A stretch of DNA of 64,000 nucleotides from Notamacropus eugenii (Eukaryota; Chordata; Mammalia; Diprotodontia; Macropodidae), in the NCBI RefSeq assembly GCF_028372415.1, contig NC_092875.1, positions 54,477,228 through 54,541,227 of the forward strand, written 5' to 3'. The translations under genes were made by a program, and so were the position numbers. The notes below the pieces were generated by a model, which ran no database searches, had not been told where the DNA came from, and was given only the letters and a program-made list of their open reading frames with translations. The stretch's first letter is position 1; every line of letters starts with the position of its first letter. Positions 51,632-60,100 of this stretch are shown here, in pieces.

Positions 51632-52382
51632 AGACTGTACTCTAGTAGAGGTGAGCCTATAGTATAGTACAGGTGAGACTGGACTACAATAGAGGTGAGC
51701 CTATAGTATAGTACAGGTGAGATTGGACTACAATAGAGGTGAGCCTATAGTATAGTACAGGTGAGCCTGTACTATGAGATTATATTACAGTACAGGTGAG
51801 ACTGGACTACAATAGAGGTGAGACTATAGTATAGTATAGGTGAGATTGTATTATAGTAGAGGTGAGCCTATAGTATAGTACAGGTGAGCCTGTACCATGA
51901 GATTATATTATAGTACAGGTAAGACTGGACTACAATAGAGGTGAGCCTATAGTATAGTACAGGTGAAACTGGGCTACAATAGAGGTGAGCCTATAGTATA
52001 ATACGGGTGAGATTGGACTACAATAGAGGTGAGCCTATAGTATAGTATAGGTGAGCCTGTACTATGAGATTATATTATAGTACAGGTAAGACTGGACTAC
52101 AATAGAGGTGAGCCTATAGTATAGTACAGGTGAGACTGGACTACAATAGAGGTGAGCCTATAGTATAGTACAGGTGAGCCTGTACTATGAGATTATATTA
52201 CAGTACAGGTGAGACTGGACTACAATAGAGGTGAGACTATAGTATAGTATAGGTGAGATTGTATTATAGTAGAGGTGAGCCTATAGTATAGTACAGGTGA
52301 GCCTGTACCATGAGATTATATTATAGTACAGGTGAGACTGTACTACAATACAGGTGAGACTGTACTACAGTACAGAGGTGAG
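51632..52382. repeat. Minisatellite, 31 units each ending in a GGTGAG-type (splice-donor-like) hexamer
   Basis: Basic unit is 22 bp in two alternating forms, cctatagtatagtaca+ggtgag and actggactacaataga+ggtgag. A 35 bp form (inserted gagattatatta) appears at units 7, 12, 19, 24 and 29. Twenty-eight units end GGTGAG, two GGTAAG and one GGTGAA. A 17-unit, 413 bp block repeats as a higher-order unit, e.g. gtgagcctgtactatgag at 51761 and at 52174. The flanks are antisense L2, so the array looks like local expansion of an L2 segment. Confidence 0.95.
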
Positions 52383-52539
52383 AGGGCCAGAACTAGGTCC
52401 CTATGGTAAGAGAGAAGATGATGGATGCCAAGAGAGACTGTGGAAGAATTAATTAATACTCCTTGGCAATCGATTGGGTTATGGAGGGTGGAGACAAAAA
52501 GAAGAGTCAAGAACCGAGACACAGGTTTCTAAGTCACTG

Positions 52540-52680
52540 GATGGATGACAATACCCTCCACACCTCATCACTCCTCATTCAGATCATTAAAACGGCCTCC
52601 TCAATTGGCCCGGCTATGTTCTCCCCCCGCCCCCACCAAACTTCAGCGACTCCCTAATATCCACTGGAGCAAAGATCAGG
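52540..52680 (+). repeat. L2 LINE fragment, sense
   Basis: 'cacctcatcactcctcattcagatcattaaaacggcctcctcaattgg' aligns with the sense L2 ORF2 3' region. Confidence 0.6.
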
Positions 52681-52749
52681 TCAAGAATCACAATAATAGC
52701 TAATAAAGAAAGGAGGCAACACTCCCTGCCCCCCAAGAAATCACAACCT

Positions 52750-52960
52750 AAAGGAGAAAAAGACGCAAGCTATTAACATATGAAAAGAACGTTCTCAATC
52801 ATAAGGTAAAGACAAACCAAAACAAGCTCGAGGTTCCACTTCATACTCAGAAAATGGATAAAAGATGACAATGACTGGGAAGAGTCAACGTGGGAGGGAT
52901 GGTGGAAAACCAGCGATACCACAGCATTGTTGGTGGAGCTGTGAACTGGCCCAATCTAAA
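52750..52960 (+). repeat. L1 ORF2 scrap, sense
   Basis: 'caaaacaagctcgaggttccacttcatactcagaaaatgg ... cagcattgttggtggagctgtgaactgg' is the L1 ORF2 3' region, matching in reverse the text at 22980-23110. Confidence 0.75.
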
Positions 52961-53104
52961 ATAATAACAATAAAATAATAATACAGCTAGAACTAATTTA
53001 CCGTTTGACTTTCAAAGGTGGTCCCTTCCTCCGGTTCCGGGCTCCAAGCACTCTATAATGGAGAGGGACCGGTTCAATGTCGCATCTCCCCACTCCGCGC
53101 TTTT

Positions 53105-53402
53105 ACACGGTCTCTCCTGCCAGGAATGCCCTCCCCCCTCGCCCCTTGAAATCCCCGGTTTTCTTCCAAGACTCAATATAAGTGACGCCTTCTGCATGAC
53201 GCCCCCTCCCCATCCCCACGCACCCCGCCAGGGTCCTCCTCCCCCCGACAGCCACGTTCTCTGCCGGGAAGACGTGGCGGACAAACCTTCCGAAGCGCAC
53301 GTGGTCTCTCGTGGGCCGTTTTTTGTCTTAATATCAAACCCCAGTCCTTAACACAGAACCTGGCACACAGCAGGCGCTTAATGAGTGCTCGCTGACTGAC
53401 TG
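53105..53402 (+). repeat. L2 LINE 3' end within the CpG-rich region
   Basis: 'ctcctgccaggaatgccctcccccctcgccccttgaaatccccggttttcttccaagactcaatataagtg' and the end 'cttaacacagaacctggcacacagcaggcgcttaatgagtgctcgctgactgactg' are L2 3' landmarks, here unusually rich in intact CpG. Confidence 0.7.
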
Positions 53403-53570
53403 AGAAGCGTGGAGGACTAGCTTTACAGGAAAAGATAAGTTTTGTTTCAGAGAGAGAGAGATAGTAACAACCCAAGAAAACTGCTAAAGTCTCCAACAGA
53501 CAGATACAGTCTTCCATCCGGGGGTCCGTGGAAGCGGAACCCAAGCGACCTCTCAGAACCCCCTCCCAGG

Positions 53571-53630
53571 ACGTCACTTCCGGGCTGTCATCGTCCAATG
53601 GAACTCTCCGCCAGGCCTCTGGCATAAAGG
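53571..53630 (+). promoter_or_regulatory. CACTIN: Probable core promoter of CACTIN: CRE-like/ETS overlap, CCAAT box, weak TATA-like motif
   Basis: acgtcacttccgg (53571-53583) combines a CRE-like acgtca with an ETS site cttccgg. CCAAT lies at 53595-53599 and a TATA-like cataaagg at 53623-53630. Spacing suggests transcription starts around 53640-53680, about 300 nt upstream of the ATG. Confidence 0.55.
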
Positions 53631-53701
53631 AGGCAAGGAGCTAGGGCTGTTCGGAAGATTGCCTGAGGAAAGTGAACCAAAGAGAGAAGGCGGCCGGGGC
53701 C

Positions 53702-53950
53702 ATGCCTGCCCTTACTAGGAAAAACGGAGGCCAATTTGAGGTGGAAAAAAGGGGAGGGAGTCGTTCTGCCTTTTTGGAGTCAGCTTTGGGGTTTACTTGG
53801 TTTTTGTTTTTCTTTTTTAGCAAACTGGCTCTGTCTAAGACAGCCCCATTCTGCGCCGTGCAGAAAAGAAGGCCCTCCCCAGCCCGGGGGTGGGGGGGGA
53901 GGGAGGGGACTTCCTCCTCAGGGGCGCACAGAACTAGCGGTTGGATCTAG
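53702..53950 (+). CDS. Upstream ORF in the CACTIN leader (82 codons)
   Basis: ATG in fair context (GCCATGC) opens an 82-codon frame (MPALTRKNGGQFEVEKRGG...) that stops at TAG 53948-53950, eight nt before the CACTIN ATG. No recognisable product. If transcription starts upstream of 53702 and the leader is unspliced, it should reduce or gate translation of CACTIN. An acceptor-like ttttcttttttag ends at 53820, so the leader could instead be spliced. Confidence 0.4.
   Translation: MPALTRKNGGQFEVEKRGGSRSAFLESALGFTWFLFFFFSKLALSKTAPFCAVQKRRPSPARGWGGREGTSSSGAHRTSGWI
53886..53909 (+). promoter_or_regulatory. G-quadruplex-capable G-tract in the CACTIN leader
   Basis: gggggtgggggggga gggaggggac: four or more G-runs of at least three separated by single bases, about 50 nt upstream of the ATG on the transcript strand. 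Fits the G4 motif; folding not shown. Confidence 0.55.
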
Positions 53951-53958
53951 GTTGGCTG

Positions 53959-54167
53959 ATGGGTAGGGGCCGGGAGTCTCGTTCGCTGTCTCGTTCGTGC
54001 TCTCGCTCGCGCTCCCCGGGCTCCAGAAGCCGGAGGCGGCGACGGAGCCGGACCCGGAGTCGGAGCCGGACCCGGAGCCGGAGCCGAAATCGCGATGGAC
54101 GGCGGCGACGCGAGAACAGCGAGGGGCGAAAGAGGCGGCGACGACGGAGCCGGGAGCGGAGAGTGGG
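53959..54167 (+). CDS. CACTIN: CACTIN coding exon 1 (MGRGRESRS, RS-rich)
   Basis: 209 nt: ATG at 53959 in moderate context (ctgATGg), 69 codons plus GG, then gtgagg. MGRGRESRSLSRS...SRTRSRSRTRSRSRN...RRRRSRERR is an RS domain, coded by a CpG-rich run of CGGAGCCGGACC-like repeats. Human CACTIN also starts MGR and reaches RSRERR. The donor at 54168 is the one that keeps phase with exon 2, adding Val-Gly before SDSEEER. The GTGGGG at 54163 would shift frame to a stop. Confidence 0.88.
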
Positions 54168-57100
54168 GTGAGGAGACCCCTGGGGGCTGAGTCAGTCTGG
54201 GGACGGTGGGGATGTCGGGACTGGTGGGGGGGTGGGGGGGTGGGGGTGTTGTCCGATGTTGTCTGCCCTTAGTGGGTGTGGGTTTGTGGGGGGAGGGAGG
54301 ATGCGTCCACTTTGCAAGACCCTCCTCCAGGATCCTGCTTAGGCAGCCCCGGTCGCCTTGGTTAGAGCGCTAAACCGGATTTAAATCCGGCCTCAGACAC
54401 TTTCTAGCCGTGTAACTCTGGACAAATCGCTTCTGCCTCAGTTTCCGCAGATGTAAAATGGGAACAATAACAGCGCGCACCTCCCAGGACTGTAGTGAGG
54501 ATCCAGTGAGGTCGCGTCTCTGTAAGTGGTTCTGCCAGCCTTAAATCCTGGGCAAATAAACGTCAGTGGCGGTTGATAGTAATACAGGACTTTAGTAGTA
54601 GGTAATATATATAATATGTAATAGTATAAGGCTTTAACAATATAACACGTATTAATATAAGGCTTTAATAGTATACATGTGTGATATATAATAATATAAG
54701 GCTATAATAATATTATACATAAGGATTTAAGGTTTGCAAAACCCTTGACTTTGCAAGTACTCCCGTCTTGCTCCTTTTCGTGGGTGCCCTCCAAGTCTCC
54801 ATCCCCATCTCTCTTTTCTCCCAGTGACCTCGTGGGCTCTCAAGGTTTCACACCATCTCAGAGGCCACCTAATGTAACCTGTACCTGAACGTGAATTCTA
54901 CCACAAACAAGATCATGATAATCAAACTTCTGCTTGAAGGCCTGTGAAGGGGAACCTAACACCTCCAGAGGGGGCCTAGAACTTTCTTTGGACAGCTTTG
55001 ATTGTCAGGACATTGATGGAAAGCCTCAGTTTGCCTGTTTGTGCTTTTCTACCCATTGTTTCCACCTCCCACTAGTCAGTCAAAGTCTCCATATGACAGA
55101 TTTTTTAATACCTAAACATAACTGTTCTTCCTTCCCCATTATCACCAAGTGGATCTCAATTCTCCTGGGTTTGAATGGGACCTCAGAGAACTCAGTGTGA
55201 ACAAGTATTTTTGGAAGCTGCATTGCACAGTGGAAAGAGCACTGGCTCAGACTTAGAGGACATGAATTCAAATGTCACCTGCTCATTTTCTACCCGTGTG
55301 ACCATGGACCAGCCACTTGACCTCAGTTTCCTTTAAAATTAAAAAATTTGACTAGATGGCCTCCTGAGGTCCCTTCCAGCTCTAAATCTATGATCCTGTA
55401 ACTCTACATCTGGCCCTGCTTTCTACTCTGAAATCATCCTAGCATTACCAGCTGTCAGCTCAGCATTCACCTGGATAGTCCACATATCTCTCAAACTCAT
55501 CATATCCAAATGTGAACTCATATGTTGCCCCAAACCCACAACTTTCCCTAACTAACCTGTTCCTGTTTCTTTGTTGGCTCCACCATCCTTTTTTTCCCCC
55601 TAGTTCACAATCTTGGAGTTGTCCTTGATTGTTCTCTCCCCCCTCTTCCCTCATGTCCAGTTATTGCTAAATCTTACTAGTTCCATCTCCCTAGGATGTC
55701 TTACATCTGTCCTGCTTTTTCCATTTCCACAAGTAGCACCATAATTCAGGCTCTCATCACATTAGGGGGACTACTGCAACAGCCTCTTAATTAATCTTCC
55801 AATTTCTCTAATCCATCTTCCACATAACTGTCAAATTAATTTTTTTTTAATTTCGAAAAACACCTTATTGAGCCACCTAGGAGATCAAAATATCTTGTTA
55901 CTTATCTCTGAAAATAGGTTAAAGTTGTAATCATTTGCATACCCAAAGCTGCTTGACGTTAAAGAACTAGCTTTTTTTAAATGTCTTTTCTTATTGATCC
56001 CATTTGTTGTTACATCACTTTCATTTCTGATTGTAACTTCTCCCCCTAAAAAATTAGTATTTCTTTTTTTTTTTTTGGCTGTTTTTTTCTGTTGTAAAAA
56101 GTTATTTTTTCAATTTTTTAAAATATATAGGCAGAAATGTTTTATACTCCCCATTAACACTGTTAAATCTAAGAAATTGGGGGGACCAGAACCAAGATGG
56201 GGGAGTAATGGCAGGGACTTGCTAGTGCTCTCCCCACAAACCCAGCCAAATACCTGTAAAAAATGACTCTAAACAAATTCTGGAGCTGCATAACCCACAG
56301 AAGGATGGAGTGAAGCAAATCTCTAACCCAAGACAACCTGGGAAGTGTCTATCAAGCTGCACTGGGAACAGAGCTCAGTGGACCTTGCTGGCACAGACAG
56401 GACCTGAGCAGGCCTTGGGGGCACTGAATCTTGGGCACCTGTGGTGGTTTCCAGACTTCACAACCACAAAACATTGAGGACTTTCAAGCATTTTTGATGA
56501 AAAGATCAGAGCTGAATAGAAAATTTGACTTTCAAACACAAGAATCAAGAGAAGCATGAAAAGGTAAATAGGAAAGAGAAATCATAAGGGACTTACTAAA
56601 GTTGAACTGTTTACATTCCTACATGGAAAGATAATATTTGTAAATCTTGAGACTTTTCTCAGTATTCAGGTAGTTGGAGGGATTATATACATATAGACAG
56701 AGGGCATAGGGTGAGTTGAGTAGAAAGGGACGATATCTAAAAAAATAAAATTTAGGGGTGAGAGGAATATATTGGGAGGAGAAAGGGAGAAATGGAATGG
56801 GGCAAATTATTTCTCATAAAGGCAAGAAAAAGCTTTTTCAACGAAGGGGAAAAGGGGGAAGGTGAGAGGGAAAAAGTGAAGCTTACTCTCTCGCATTTGG
56901 CTTAAAGAGGGAATAACATGCACGGTGAATTTGGTATGAAAATCTGTCTTACACTAGAGGAAAGTAGGGAGAAGGGGATAAGAGGCGGGGTGGAGAAGAA
57001 TAGAAGGGAGGGCAAATGAGAGGAGGGGATAATTAGAAGTAAACACTTGAGGAGGGATAGGGTCAAAAGAGAGGATAGAATAAATGGGGGGGCAGGATAG

Positions 57101-60100
57101 GAGTGAGGGAATAGTTAGTCTTTCACATTATGTTATGGAAGTGTTTTGCATAAGTGCACATGTATAGCCTATATTGAATTGCTTGCCCTCTCAGTAGGGA
57201 TGAGAATGAAGTGACTGCAGAAGCCTACCAGTGGGGCAAGACACAACAAGGGCTCTGTAGGGCAGGGAGAACCATGGGAGCAGGAACAGCTTTTGTCTGG
57301 TCAGATAGCACCTCAGGGATTCCTCTTACATTAGCTAGAATTCAGAATCCTGACAGATCTCCTGGGTAGGACACAAAAAATTAATATTACTAAGGTTCAG
57401 GTATGATCATGATTCCTCAAGTGTAGGACCTTGACTCCTCTCTCAGATGAGAGGTTCCTTGAGGGCTGGAAGTATATCCTTCCCTCAGAATTGGAACTTA
57501 GTTCTCTCTCCTTCAGACTGGCAGCTTCCTGAGGCCAGGACTCTGGCTCCTCAAATCCAGGCTCCCCTAGATCAAGACACTGTCTCAGCCCTGATACCTG
57601 ATACTGAATTTTACACACAGGGCAGGAAGTGGTTTTCAGGGATAACAGGGAGCCTGAGTCAAAATTGAGTGTGGTCCAGGCACTCTTCTGGCTTAATATC
57701 TTACCTCAATTCATACTGATTTGGAAGAAAATGGAAATTGTCATCTAATAGAGGCAGAATAGCATAGTGAATAGAGAGCCAGCCTTGAAGCTAGGAAGAC
57801 CAACATTCAGATCTCACCTCTAACAAGTACTGGCTTTGTGACCTTGAATAAGTGACTTAAATTTTCAGTTCTCTAGGCAGTTTTCTCAGACTTCAGAGAA
57901 GGTGCCTGCATTCGTAGACAGAAAGAATCACTTCACCTGGAAGTTCCCTGGACTAATGAAATCGCAGGTCCAGTCTGTATCCCCATCCCAGCCTAATAAA
58001 TATTTGGCAAATAATCCCTTTGAATGTATTCAAATACGCACAACAGTAGGATCACTAAGCTGAAGGCATAGAAACTTGACTTCTATTGCTGACTTTGGCA
58101 CTGACTTCCTTTGTGACAGGCAAGTGACTTCTACTCTCTGGATGTTGGAAAGCACCACCGAGTTCAACTTGTATCTCTACAAGAACTCAACATACCAAGC
58201 AAGCAATCATCATCCAGTCTTTCATTGAAGCTCTGTAGTAGAGGACAGCTCAGATCATTAGAAAGTTATCCATGACTAAGGTGAAAATGTATTTAATAGG
58301 AATGTATGTGTAGAACCTATATAAGATTGCACGCCATCTCAGGAAGGGAGGGAGGGAAAACATAAACTGTATGGAAGTGATTCTAGAAAAATGAAAACAA
58401 AATAATTTTTTAAAAGTAAAAAAAAAAAAAAAGTAAGTTATCCCTCACATCAAGTCAACATTTGTCTCCTTGTGATTTCTACCAATTTTTCCCAGTTCTG
58501 CCCTCTGGAGTCAAATAAAACAAATCTCATCTCCATTAAACATGTCTGGTTTTTCAGGTTTTGGAAAATAGCTGTGAGGACACTGCCAAGCCTCCTCTCC
58601 TTCAAGCTGAAACATCCCCACTTCCTTCAGCTGATTCTTATGTGGCATGATCTAGGGCCCTTCACCATCCTGGTTGCTCTTCTATATACTCTGGCTACCA
58701 CTGTTCTTCCTAAACTGTGCCCATGTGGTGCCCATTACTGAATTCAGTATTCCCGATGTGGTCTGACCAAGGCCAAGAACAAAAAGACTAGCTCCTTCCT
58801 AGTCCTAGACACTGTACTTCTCAGGGTAGCCACACTGTTGACATACTGAATTTGTAGTCCACTAAGATCCTCAGAGAAACAATTACTTCCTCCATCTTGT
58901 ACTTGTGAAGGTGTTGTTTTTTTTTTTAACCCAAATGTAAGTTTATTCTTACTAAATTTCAACATAATAGATTCAACCCAACATTCTATACTGTCAGAAT
59001 CTTTTTGGATTCTAAGTTGTTGTCCAGTGTGTTAACCTCCTTTCCTAACACATTTTCAGGTTTGATAAGTACATCACCTATAACTGTATCCAAGTCATTA
59101 AACTACCCAGGACAGAGCCCAGTTCCCTGAATAATTCAGAGAGCTCCCAAGTTAACATCACATTGTTAACTACTCTTTTGGATTTGTTTATGCATCCAGT
59201 TCCATATCACCTAATTGTACCTACATCTAGCCCACTTCCCTTCATCTTGACCACAAGAATAGGATGAGGTAATTTGTTAAATGTTATTCTAAAATCTACT
59301 CAAACCAGTATTCCCCGATCTACCAGTGCACTCAAGTGTTCACCAACTTTAACAGTACCTTTTAGAATTTTGCCAAGAATCAGAGGCACGTTCACTGGCC
59401 AGTAGTGTGCAGACTCTTTTCTTTTGTGAAAATCAGGAATGCATCTGCCCTTCTGCATTCCTTCAGAGTGTTTTCCACTCTCCATGGTCTTTGAACCCTT
59501 CTTGTGACACAGAAAATTAAGCAAAACCACCAATACAGAAACCTTGTCTGACAGTGTATACAGTGTTTTGTCCTTGTAGTGTCCTGCGTGTCTGCCGTGA
59601 GGGAGGCCATAAGGGTCTGGCCCGCTGTCTCACAAGTAGCATCAGAGGCAGAATTTGAACTCAGCTCCTTGGACTCCAAAGCCAATGCTCTTGCCTTTGT
59701 ACCGCATTGCCTGTACTTCTTTTGAGGGTGAGGTTATCATTAAGACAAGTCAAAAAATTGTTAACCACCCTGCTTTGGACAGGTAATTGAAGCCACCCCA
59801 ACTACCACCCCATCACTCTGTCTCATGATTTTATTTCAGCCTTGTGATCGTTTTACCCAAATGTTTATTTCCTTTCTGTCCAGGTGGTCTATAATATATG
59901 CAGTGATAATATCTCTTGGCCTTTGCCTATCTATATCTGTGCCCAAATATACTTTTCCATGTTTTCTCTTGTTCCTATTTCTTTTTTTTAATTAATTTGT
60001 TTAGTTTTCACCATTCACTTACATAGGATTTTGAGTTTCAAATTTTCTCCCCCTCCCCAAGACAGTGTGCAATCTGATATAAGCTCTACTTCTGCATTCA

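Larger units (their letters stand above)
53000..54330. promoter_or_regulatory. CACTIN: CpG-rich promoter region of CACTIN
   Basis: CpG density rises sharply from about 53030 and persists through CACTIN exon 1 into intron 1, against CpG-poor surroundings. It contains a CACGTG E-box at about 53299-53304 and the CRE/ETS and CCAAT sites below. Bounds are by eye. Confidence 0.85.

Noticed and set aside
51632..52382. CRISPR-like array
   Set aside because: Units are contiguous 22/35 bp variants without unique spacers, in a vertebrate intergenic L2 context; it is a minisatellite.
53173..53625. 150-codon minus-strand ORF in the CpG region
   Set aside because: Overlaps an L2 3' end and GC-rich promoter DNA where stops are rare; no recognisable motif.
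54158..54168. Alternative CACTIN donor GTGGGG at 54163
   Set aside because: Would leave phase 0 and give a stop within the first codons of exon 2.
54355..54430. tRNA gene
   Set aside because: The tRNA-like gggttcgaa-type box belongs to a SINE head; no complete cloverleaf visible. The same holds for 20389 and 33555.
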